11,349 nt of DNA from Ginkgo biloba (lineage: Eukaryota; Streptophyta; Ginkgoopsida; Ginkgoales; Ginkgoaceae), in the NCBI GenBank assembly GCA_024626585.1, contig JANKJI010000001.1, forward strand, positions 112,668,286 to 112,679,634, given 5' to 3'. Made by a program: the position numbers and the translations under genes. Position 1 is the stretch's first letter. Each line of letters begins with the position of its first letter. Below are positions 1-8,469 of this stretch, one piece after another. The notes beneath the pieces were generated by a model. It worked only from the letters and a program-made list of their open reading frames with translations, was not told the origin of the DNA and made no database searches.

Positions 1-3000
1 AATAATACTTCTTTTGATATAGAAGATAACCTCAAACTATTACCTTGTCTTCAGTCACTACACTCTTTCATGTCACATTACTTCCCTATAAAATTATAAA
101 ATTCCTCTATATACCTATGTGGAGAACCCATAATCTAATTTTATTGGTTTGTTCATCTTATCCTTGGAATTGGTGCTTTGTCAATTCACCCCTAATAAAG
201 GTTAGAGGATCTTAGTAGTTGGTTCACTATGCATTGCATTGAAACCATGTAATCAACATACAAATCAATTAGTTGGTGAGTCATACCTAGCATACATGCC
301 ATTTTGAAATTTGCATGAGCTATCTAGATTATTTTTGTAGTAGTATGAATTATACAAACAAGGATTCCCTAAGAAAAAATATCACTTTAAATTTGATTGC
401 AATATTTTCACCATTAAATTTTTAACGAAGACCTTTGCACAATTTTTTCAATAAGAGCTCACATAAATTCCCTTTTCATAGATAATGATACCATCCGTTC
501 ACATCAAAAATCAAACAAATATTATCTCTCAAAACATAGAATTATAATCTAAGTGAAAAATATGTGTCCTTCACTTTTCAGTAGAATCCTCCTTTTAATA
601 TTTTCCTCTCTATTCCTATGTAGACTCACTTTCCACTCCCCCAAAATTTATAACTACTCGAAGATATTTGGGAGTGTCCACCCCTAGATTCCCTCTTACA
701 TAATTATAAAGAATGTAGAATCCTTAGAGGGTAGAGGAGGGACAATAAAGTGAATTATATAGAAGCTTCCCCTATTAATTCAACTTGTAAATTGATTTTA
801 CTAACCCTCATATGTGAAAACTCTTAAATAAAAACAAAGGCATTAAATAATTCACATAAAAGGACTTCACAAAATATTTTACATGTTACATCTTAGTTGA
901 AGACAACATACATAGTTTAACAATAGACAATAATGTGTTTTCCATAACCACTTAATGTAATATATATTTTCTTATAGACATACTAACACAGTTAGGTAAT
1001 TTAGCCCAATTTCTTGATTTATTGCCCATGAACTTCTCTTTGAAGTGGGATTATAGGATGAGGATCGTAGGGTACTTCTCCATTGCCTCTATCCTGATCA
1101 AATCTACACATTTATATTCATTAGTATATATAAAAATATAGATTAAATTGAATGACAAGTCTAATATTGTCAATGCTCATATATATCTCAAATTGAAAAA
1201 TATCCACTATTTAACCAAATAGCTACTAGACAAGAGTAGAAGACACCACTCATAAGTAAAATAAACCATATATAATGTTTATCATGTCTATTAATGTGTC
1301 TATTATTATAATATAATTAAGATGAACCCAAATAGACCACAACCAAATCATTGACCCATGCCCTATGGTTCAAAATTGCCTAATTTCTCATAGAAGAGGA
1401 TGTCACTTCTAAGAATTAGAGTAGCTATATGAGTTTAAGATAAAAAAGGAGGCATGGGGAAGTCATAACTTTCAAAGGAAAATTGAAGATAGGTGATGAA
1501 GTCAGTGGTTATAGATAGTATATTTTTTCTTATCAAAGCTCGCATATGTCCTTAAAGCATCATTTGTTATCACTTCAAAATGAAATGCCTATTATATCTT
1601 TCTCCTTCACATTGGGAACTAATAATCCATAATAAAATTGAGTAGGGTATTATACAATCTTTTGATTATCAACTCTAGTTATGTTAATTCATAATTTTTA
1701 TAAAATATTAAAGATTTGACAAAATATCTATATTAAAACACATTAATGCTCTTGAGGCATTATTTATGATTTTTTTTAACATTCATTATAAAATTTTCTT
1801 AGAACATATTCATTATTAATATTTTTCTAAGGGATATATATTGGATTCCTTAAATTTCAAAGGGAATTATTTATTTCCTTTTCTATCATCTGCTTTCCCT
1901 CTTGTGAAAAGGAGGGACATAAGATTTGCATATTTTAAACAACATTTTTTATCCAAAGCATTCAAATTGCCAAAAGTGGTATAAGGGTTAATAGTATAAC
2001 CATACCTATAAAATGCATTACACTGCTACTCAAACATGAAAATTTTAATGGTAGCATTTGCCATACTTTTGAGCTTTCAATTTCTTAAAGCTTTAGTGAT
2101 TGCATCACTTATGTAGGGGTGCACAAGGTCATAAACCAAAAGCCATGGTTCACCATATGTGCGACTAAAACTCACATTAGGTAGGACAGTTGATTCTAGT
2201 CATTGATTATAAATATTTTTGCTATAGTTTTCTCTACATTTGTTGTTAATTATCAACATATCACCACATGCCATTTATGATTTGTTGCATTATAACAAAA
2301 ATTATAGCATCATCAAATAATATCTTATTGTAACAAAAAAAAGGTTCCTATTGGTAACATTTTTAATATTTTACTGCATTATAGTCATATCGCAAAGCAA
2401 AAAATAAGAGATTATGTTGTAGTACCACATAAACTACTAATTTCTTTCAATTGCAACACTTACACAAAATGTCACATTGCAACACATGAAATTATTGCTT
2501 TACAATATAACATGGTGGGTCTTACATGTCAAATTAGTCAAATGCTTTTGACTAAATATGTGTCATGTCATAGCTCACTTCTACAACTTTGCATCAAATT
2601 TTCTAATACATGTGCATATGCCACAAAACTCTATGTTGTACCTTACAAAATATAGTAGTTTGTGGTGCGAAGAAAAGTACTCACTTTGTCTACTTTTGAC
2701 TTTAAACAACTCTTCACTTAATTTAATAAAAGTAACTTTGAAATTATAATATAAATAAAAACATCATTAAAATTAAATAATTTCATAATCATAATTAGAG
2801 TTCTTGTCATCTTTTCCTTTCTAATAGGAATCTAAAACATTTAAATTCAAATGACTCGTATACATATAAAAATGATGGAAATAACTTTTAATATGCTCAA
2901 AAAATGCAAAACTTGGCATGTTGACTCAAAATGACATATGTTACTTGGAACATTGTCCATATATAAATCATTCTTTGGTTTTAAAATTTTGCATCCTTGT

Positions 3001-3700
3001 CATTATACAATGTACAAAATATGGCATGTATTTATTTTTCCAATCGCATGGTAGTAGCATGTTTTAAAGAAAAATGTAATGTCCATGATAATATACATAA
3101 TTAGAAATTCCATGTCCTCAGGGTTTTGCAGATTTGATAAGTGGACACTTGGAGTTGGTATTAGTCCCTAATTGAGCTTTAGAATAGGTGAAAACATGGG
3201 AAGATGAGAACAAAAAATTAGGTATTCTAGAAATTGATAGTCCAATGCCAAATGGAAGGATTTATGGAAAACAAAAGTAAGAGACTTGTTTATCAGGTCA
3301 CTACAATCGATTAATTGTAGGATTATTTGTGAGTAAATGATGAGGAAACTTAACAAACAAATGGTTAATAATAAATATTATAGGCTTTTTCATAATGTGT
3401 AAACTAAGGAAGAAATATCATAGAATAAGAGTGGGAATATGAATTTGCATTAAGCTAAAAGCTGTGGGTTGTGAGGGTAAATGAGGACAAAGGAAAACGA
3501 GAGATGAAGAGAGGTATTCCAACAAATTCAAAATCATCCTCATAAATAATGATAGCATAATCACAGTAGGTATGGGAGTTAAAGCTAAAAAGTGATGCCT
3601 AGGGAGTACACAACCTTAAATGGACATACAAAAACAAGTGATTAAGTTGTTGGTCATTTCATAGATCATAGAAGAGAAGGCCTTAGAAGCAACCAACTCT
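1..3700. other. AT-rich, CpG-poor DNA without a recognised gene
   Basis: No open frame above about 65 codons occurs here, and none of the short ones shows a recognisable domain, good start context or splice-bounded exon. By eye only about a dozen CpG dinucleotides occur in 3.7 kb, against more than twenty in the next 0.8 kb. That is typical of long-methylated plant repeat DNA. I looked for reverse transcriptase, integrase, transposase and gag motifs on both strands and found nothing convincing. Old transposon remnants are likely but cannot be named. Confidence 0.6.
2534..2555. repeat. Perfect 9-bp inverted repeat containing paired W-box cores
   Basis: TTAGTCAAA (2534-2542) and TTTGACTAA (2547-2555) are exact reverse complements separated by TGCT. 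Each arm contains the TTGAC core bound by plant WRKY factors. With no gene nearby the match is probably chance in AT-rich DNA. Confidence 0.4.
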
Positions 3701-3719
3701 ATTTGAATTGTAGATTTTC

Positions 3720-4061
3720 GCTGGTACAATTAATTTATGAAATATTTTTTCGTCACAACTAACGTGAATTGTGATCTTGACATCGTGGACAACATTCAAG
3801 AACACTCACTAGTAGACGTGGTTCTTGTCATCTGATATTATTACTTTGTTGTCAGCGAAATTTTAAATGTTCATTGAATGAATCTTTATGAATATTCTCT
3901 ATTACTGTGCATTCACGGACTTCAAAAAACTACGGATGAGTTGCGCAATAAAAGATGCTGAGTATTTGTCGTACAATATAAATAATTCACACTGATTAGT
4001 GGATAACGGCAGTGTTTGGTTTGACATGTCTTAGCAGCGTAGCTGTGACGAGACCATGTTC
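3720..4061 (-). other. Probable 3' UTR of the MADS-box gene
   Basis: The sequence downstream of the MADS stop codon keeps the higher CpG content of the gene down to roughly 3710-3720, where the CpG-poor flank begins. I take this as the 3' untranslated region. No canonical AATAAA was seen on the minus strand here. The closest candidate is an AATAAT-type signal near 3837-3842. The end point is inferred from composition, not from a mapped poly(A) site. Confidence 0.35.
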
Positions 4062-4468
4062 CTAGATTCCATTGCTGGGCTGCGGGCATTCATTTCCATT
4101 TTGACCGAGGCTGCATACCCACAGATTTCATATTATTGCAAAAGTAGTCATCATACCGAATGAAGAAAGCAAAATTTAACATACCCAAGGTGCAGGCTTG
4201 TATGATGGAGTGGTAGCTCTGAAGTGAATACGTCTCTCGCCGGCTGGTACTGGACTCTATCCATTATGTTCATGGAATATTCCGCTGCTTGTACCCCGTC
4301 ATGGACTCCACTCACCTGACGTTTCACATATGGCGCTCCTTAAATTCTATGCAAGCTTGTGGATAATTATAAGATCTGAAATCGCTAAAATAGGAGTTTG
4401 AACAATTTTCAAGTGAGAAGGCTTACCATTTTATTCAGCATGGCGTTCTCATCTTGCAGGAACCGTTG
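4062..4468 (-). CDS. MADS-box transcription factor, C-terminal part (end of K box and C domain), three exons
   Basis: Three minus-strand exons join in frame: 4468-4427 (42 nt), 4315-4185 (131 nt) and 4110-4062 (49 nt, ending in TAG at 4064-4062). The introns have standard borders: 111 nt (GTAAGC to GTCAG) and 74 nt (GTATGT to TGCAG). The first exon reads QRFLQDENAMLNKM. Its exact 42-nt length and its pattern of hydrophobic residues around ENxxL match the 14-residue K-box exon of plant MIKC MADS genes, such as those of AP1, SVP and SOC1. An in-frame TAA upstream forces this exon to start after AAAG. The second exon is open throughout and ends in ...TSLHL. Across the last junction this becomes SLHLGL, an LxLxL (EAR-type) motif like the C-terminal SLxLGL of SVP and AGL15/18 proteins. 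About 73 residues are encoded. The MADS domain and upper K box are absent from the window, so the subfamily is uncertain. The products are DNA-binding regulators that form dimers or tetramers in the nucleus. Confidence 0.7.
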
Positions 4469-4780
4469 CTTTCGTTAGAAAATTGTTGAGCAGAAACAGA
4501 AAAAAACAAATCCTCAGTACAAGGCCGATTGTGGATACACATGATTTTGGCCACAATATATGATTTCAAGAATTAAGGAATATAACGATTTTATTGTGAA
4601 CAACAGGAAAAACTCAATGTGCACGACAGCCTTCAAATGAACTTGAAACAAAAGAATGGACTGATGTTGAAAATCACAACAATAAACATGAATAAACGCA
4701 AGGTCTTATTTCTGTCTTTTCAAAGGTCACCGCAACGAAAGGTTCAAGTAGTTCACAAAATAATGTTTTTCCGTCCATAG

Positions 4781-4826
4781 CCAATGGATAATAGGATACA
4801 ACTGGAATTTCAAATTGTAATACAAA
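4781..4826. repeat. 46-bp repeat A, copy 1
   Basis: This 46-bp segment recurs at 4965-5010 with one mismatch (ATAATAGG versus ATAATGGG). It is followed directly by repeat C copy 1 and then by repeat B copy 1, so A-C-B forms a compact block at 4781-4958. Confidence 0.9.
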
Positions 4827-4851
4827 TATCAACCTCCTATTAATGAAGATT
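4827..4851. repeat. 25-bp repeat C (three copies; copy 1)
   Basis: The segment starts TATCAACCTCCTAT and ends near AAGATT. Similar copies lie at 5246-5270 and 5315-5339, differing at a few positions each. Confidence 0.75.
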
Positions 4852-4857
4852 GAAATG

Positions 4858-4958
4858 TTACACATTGAAATGTTATTCATCAAGTTCTGAAATGTTTTTA
4901 ATTTTCATTGGAGATTTTTATGTCTGCCGTAAAGTTTTCTTTATATGTTTAGAAAATT
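4858..4958. repeat. 101-bp repeat B, copy 1
   Basis: This segment matches 5498-5598 at 98 of 101 bases by eye. The differences lie around 4907-4909 and 4921. It has no coding content that I recognise. Confidence 0.9.
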
Positions 4959-4964
4959 GTATTC

Positions 4965-5010
4965 CCAATGGATAATGGGATACAACTGGAATTTCAAATT
5001 GTAATACAAA
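4965..5010. repeat. 46-bp repeat A, copy 2
   Basis: 45 of 46 bases match 4781-4826. It begins six bases after the end of repeat B copy 1, which suggests a tandem duplication of the A-C-B block. Confidence 0.9.
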
Positions 5011-5153
5011 AATCCATAGATGTTTATTGTAAAATTGTCCGACGGTTGGAATTCAATTGGCGTTAGCAAAATAAATGTCAAAAGTGAAGCTAAAAAAATG
5101 ATATTGGAGAAAAGTGTCGGATTGATTTCAGTAAGGATTATTAAAAGTCATTC

Positions 5154-5171
5154 AAAATAAAATAAAATAAA
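5154..5171. repeat. Short (AAAAT)n microsatellite
   Basis: Three full AAAAT units plus a partial one. It is an ordinary short simple repeat. Confidence 0.7.
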
Positions 5172-5245
5172 TCCAACAAGATTACGAGGTTAACAAGTTG
5201 CTGTTTTTAATGTTCTTTACCCTTCATTTGTAAATATATAAAAGA

Positions 5246-5339
5246 TATCAACCTTCTATCAATTAAGATATCGACATAAAATACCCTTTTTATGTTCAAT
5301 GTAGTTTAAGAAAATATCAACCTCCTATGAATTAAGATT
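5246..5339. repeat. Repeat C copies 2 and 3
   Basis: Two copies of the TATCAACC(T/C)(T/C)CTAT motif, at 5246-5270 and 5315-5339, are spaced 69 bp apart. They lie between A copy 2 and B copy 2, in the same A-C-B order as the compact first block. Confidence 0.75.
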
Positions 5340-5497
5340 TAAAAGAAATAAAAAATAAAAATGCTGACCAGTTGATAAGCAGAGATATCTTATTTCATTA
5401 CAATTTGTGAACCCAATATTCAGGAAAGTACAATACTCGTAAATTGGGCAGACTGACATCAAGAAGGTTATAAATTGGAGATCTAAAGATGCTGTTT

Positions 5498-5598
5498 TTA
5501 CACATTGAAATGTTATTCATCAAGTTCTGAAATGTTTTTAATTTTCATAGTAGATTTTTATATCTGCCGTAAAGTTTTCTTTATATGTTTAGAAAATT
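5498..5598. repeat. 101-bp repeat B, copy 2
   Basis: Direct repeat of 4858-4958, offset by 640 bp, with three mismatches. High identity shows that the duplication is recent compared with the decay of the surrounding DNA. Confidence 0.9.
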
Positions 5599-5762
5599 TA
5601 TGGACTACCATTGTCTGTCGTCTCCCGCGTTGGTCGAAATCCGTTCAAAATCAGAGATTTTTGTTTTGAAAAAAATGTAATAAGCTGATGCAAACACAGA
5701 ATTTTCGAATGACTCTTAGAAAACAGACACTCTTCATATTCCAGTTTTTTTCATACTTACAA

Positions 5763-6002
5763 GATTCGGGCATTTATCAGAAATTGTGAATAAAACACAA
5801 TTTTCCCTGTAAGTACTGGAACCAAAATTACAATATGAACACCATAAGAGTGAGACCAACTAAACAGAGGGGCCATGAAATGTAACTGTTTCCTCTGTAA
5901 ATGATTCGGGCATTTATCAGAAATTGTAAATAAAACACAATTTTCCCTAGAAGTACTGCAAACAAAATTACAATATGAAATGTAACTGTTTCCTCTGTAA
6001 AT
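5763..6002. repeat. Tandem duplication, 140-bp unit followed by 100-bp unit
   Basis: Unit 1 (5763-5902) and unit 2 (5903-6002) both start GATTCGGGCATTTATCAGAA and both end in TTTCCTCTGTAAAT. They differ by a few substitutions and by 40 bp that only unit 1 has. The 40 bp is bounded by ATGAA at 5835-5839 and ATGAA at 5875-5879, with one ATGAA left in unit 2. That is the footprint of a slippage or microhomology deletion. A 124-codon minus-strand frame crosses both units but shows no known domain. Confidence 0.9.
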
Positions 6003-6034
6003 GATTGCTCTGCTCGCAACTGTCTCTTTCTTCA

Positions 6035-6064
6035 TGTTCTCATGTTGCACTGAACATGAGAACA
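6035..6064. repeat. Perfect 12-bp inverted repeat (hairpin)
   Basis: TGTTCTCATGTT (6035-6046) and AACATGAGAACA (6053-6064) are exact reverse complements with a 6-base loop. The arms are too short for a plant miRNA precursor, and no U-run follows. The function is unknown. Confidence 0.6.
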
Positions 6065-6348
6065 ACAACTCATAAAAGGTCTTAATTTGAACATGATGGA
6101 TCAGCAAATCCATTATTACAGAGGAGAGCAAGAACCAAATAGGCCACGAGACTAATAAAAGTTTGAAATAAATACAGCTTCTTCATGCCTACTATTACAT
6201 ACCTAACGCTGGATCTGGGAATCTGTGATATTTTTGCGATGTTTTACCGTTAAAAATTATTTTTTACTGATCACAGTAGGATGAGCGAGAGAGAAAAGCC
6301 TAAGTGTACGACTCTTCTACACTTTTTCGTTGCTACGTAGCGAGAGCA

Positions 6349-6951
6349 ATGGCTTCAAATTCCGCCGATGCTGGGTGGACAGGTATCAAAGTATTAAAAA
6401 GTTAAATGTACAATATTATTAGGCTTCTTAATCTATTGTCTTTATCCACTGCGCGCAAACAACGGAGGAGAAAATGACGAAAAAATTAATATGGTCACTA
6501 ATAATATTCATCATGATTGATTTTTGGATGGTGGTATTTTTTTGTTGCTAATGTGGTGATTAAAATGATTGATTACAAAGTGCATAATGGTGATTACAAT
6601 TGCAATAGTGAAAAAATACTTGAAATACCCTCTTTGAACTTTTGGTTGCTTTTTTGTAATGAAGAAAAGTTGCCGCTAAGAATTAGCATGAGCTACTAAG
6701 CATTTCATTTCTTAAAATATCTTTATTCTTGGAATGTTTGGTTGTTTTCAGTCCTTCCAAAAAGCAACTGAGAAAAGACCGCATTGGGTACCATGCATTT
6801 CAGCAATTCTTACTTTAACTGGGATGCATTTTACAAATGAGCATAAATGGGGGCCGGCGCTTAGAAAACACCATGACAATCCATTCTCGAGGGCTGCTGC
6901 TCTGGCAAGTGGTAGCACATGGCTGTCAGCTCTTATCAACGCTAATGAAAG
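6349..6951 (+). CDS. Unidentified plant gene, first two exons (partial)
   Basis: Proposed exon 1 (6349-6382) starts ATGGCTTC after GAGAGCA, a strong plant start context. It encodes MASNSADAGWT plus one base and ends at CAG|GTATCA. Proposed exon 2 (6765-6951) begins after AAAAAG, restores the frame, and runs open for about 62 codons to GAAAG|GTGTTG. The alternative acceptor TTTTCAG at 6751 looks better but puts exon 1 out of frame, with an early stop, so it would need an intermediate exon. Exon 2 is hydrophilic apart from a short hydrophobic run (ISAILTLTG) near its start. It keeps CpGs and balanced codons unlike the flanks. I do not recognise the family. Further exons would lie downstream, past the retroelement. 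It could also be a gene fragment. Confidence 0.4.
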
Positions 6952-7922
6952 GTGTTGTACTAATTATTGTAACTTGCAGCCTTTAACTATCTTTTACTTG
7001 TTGTATATGTAATTGTAGGAGTATGTTTTCTTCTTTTGTAGTTGAAATAGTTCTAATTATATGATAGAATCAAAAGAACAATTGTAGAAAGGCTAGCTGG
7101 TTCTTAAATACAATAGGAGATATAGACACCCATTCTCCAAAATTACCACATGGAGAAGAGGGGCAAGTCAAAATCCCAAACCACCCCCCAAAAATAGAAA
7201 TACAAATGAAAACCCTTGTACACACAATGGTGAAGCATTTACCCACCCCTACATCTATCTACTGCCTTTGCAACATTAGATTGCCCTAGAGGACAATTGA
7301 GGTCCATAAGAGGAATTTGGTGTGGCTAAGAGGAAGTATCTTCCTAAAAAATTATCCTCTTACCTCTATCCAACTATTTGCCTCTACTCCTGTGAGAGCA
7401 AAGTGGGTAGTGAACAACATGCTATTGAGTGCAATGATGCCTAGTAGAGTGCAAAATTGAACATGTTGAACCAAAAACCAAAGAATGTTGATACCCAAAA
7501 TCTTGCCTAACCAAGAACATTTGGCATGATGTAAATCTGTGATCTAGGGCAATACATTTTTTAGGAAATCAACCTCTAAGCATTGAGCTTGGACTAAATC
7601 TAAGTATTCGTAGAAATAATCAACAAATAATACATCTTCAATCATACTTGGCCTGCATATCATATATTTTCTAGAAGTTCTGGCCATTGTCCACCATTGA
7701 ATTTCACACAATTTTACATTGAAGATTATGTGAATTAGTTCTACATGCACGGTTGAAACTCTAATATCACAAAGGACCAATTATCATTAAATACGATCGA
7801 CATGCAAATGAAATGTAAATCATAAGTGAATAGTATCATTATGCAGTGATTGTTGGGTGAAATGTTTCTTTAAGGAATTTGATGATCAACATGTCATTAC
7901 AAACATCATGTGAGTGGCATCT
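6952..7922. other. Non-coding DNA, probably intron or decayed repeat
   Basis: This stretch is AT-rich and CpG-poor, and I found no domain on either strand. It contains a C-run (CCACCCCCCA near 7181-7192). If the plus-strand gene is real, this is the start of its second intron. Confidence 0.45.
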
Positions 7923-8300
7923 TGTAATGACCCAAACAAGTAATCACTAAATGAAAACAAATTATATAGTTTCATGTACAGAGTAAATTCCCTAATTTAA
8001 TGTCCAAATTCAATAGAAATGAAAAATACTTCATGACAAGATTAAAATATATCAAGATTATGGTCAAGTTAAGAGTGAAGAGGTCAAAGCGTAAGAGCAC
8101 TTGCTTCCACAACAAACTTTTTCTAGTTAGAAAAATATCATGAAATAAGGACAAATTTTGATGACTAAAACAAGGAAGATTGGGCCTATTTATACCACAA
8201 ATTGTTGTGCTTTGCACAAGTTTGCTCATAAGTTTATTGAAATAATAAAATCAAGTCCTGATGGCTCTTAATGTCTTACGACTCTAGTGTTCTCTATTTA
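7923..8300 (-). mobile_element. Candidate 3' LTR of the chromovirus
   Basis: On the plus strand the segment starts TGTAATGACCC, so on the element's strand it ends ...GGGTCATTACA, a typical LTR end. Its other border follows a purine tract (ATGGGGGAGC, 8301-8310 on the minus strand). The expected TG at that border reads TA, which one transition would explain. A TATA box lies inside. The length of about 378 bp suits a compact chromovirus LTR. No second LTR is present for comparison. Confidence 0.4.
8185..8194 (-). promoter_or_regulatory. TATA box in the candidate LTR
   Basis: TATAAATAGG on the minus strand is a textbook plant core promoter motif. It lies about 110 bp inside the candidate LTR, where U3 should end and R begin. 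Confidence 0.45.
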
Positions 8301-8310
8301 GCTCCCCCAT
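8301..8310 (-). other. Candidate polypurine tract
   Basis: ATGGGGGAGC on the minus strand lies between the chromodomain-like tail and the candidate LTR. This is the position where plus-strand DNA synthesis of a retroelement is primed. Confidence 0.35.
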
Positions 8311-8469
8311 GTGGGATATTTATGTTGTTTTAAGGCTTGTTAGTCTATATCACACAAGAGTCTTGTGTTTTTGTCTCTTATGCCTATGTTGTGACTTGGG
8401 TAGACAACGTGCCTTCCCATTTTAAGTTGCCTTGTCCTAAAAGCATTGGTGAGTAAGGATGGACTTAAA

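Larger units (their letters stand above)
4469..6348. other. Intron or intergenic DNA with local duplications
   Basis: No MADS exon was found on the minus strand here. In particular no 100-nt K-box exon bounded by AG and GT is visible. The stretch is dominated by local repeats, listed separately. A T-rich tract precedes the AAAG acceptor at 4469 on the minus strand, as expected for the end of a long intron. The right end (about 6200-6348) regains CpGs and leads into the plus-strand start codon at 6349, so it should hold that gene's promoter and 5' UTR. No convincing TATA box was assigned. Confidence 0.5.

Noticed and set aside
2558-2749. Plus-strand open frame of 63 codons in the left flank
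   Set aside because: It lies in CpG-poor AT-rich sequence, with no domain and no splice-site context. Frames of this length are expected by chance.
4316-4346. A 31-nt segment on the minus strand bounded by ATAG and GTCAG|GTGAGT that looks like an extra exon
   Set aside because: Including it shifts the frame of the downstream exon, which is open only when joined directly to the 42-nt exon. GTGAGT here serves better as the first codons of the next exon than as a donor.
4781-6002. Repeats resembling a CRISPR array or satellite
   Set aside because: Units are of unequal length and irregularly spaced with no regular spacers. They are ordinary local duplications in plant DNA.
5757-6131. Minus-strand open frame of 124 codons, the longest in the window
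   Set aside because: It runs through the tandem 140/100-bp duplication, whose unit lengths are not multiples of three, so the two copies are read in different frames. It has no domain and no splice or start support. Openness appears to be chance.
6748-6939. Minus-strand open frame of 63 codons opposite exon 2
   Set aside because: It is the complement of the plus-strand open exon. The plus strand has the matching donor and a plausible upstream start exon, so the minus frame is treated as a shadow.
7544-7780. Minus-strand open frame of 78 codons (contains EDVLFVDYFYEYLDLVQ)
   Set aside because: It faintly recalls a copia-type integrase segment, but no neighbouring motif or catalytic residue supports it. 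The region has no other coding signal.
7972-8229. Minus-strand open frame of 85 codons
   Set aside because: It lies inside the candidate LTR and overlaps its TATA box. The translation is low-complexity and hydrophobic, with no domain.
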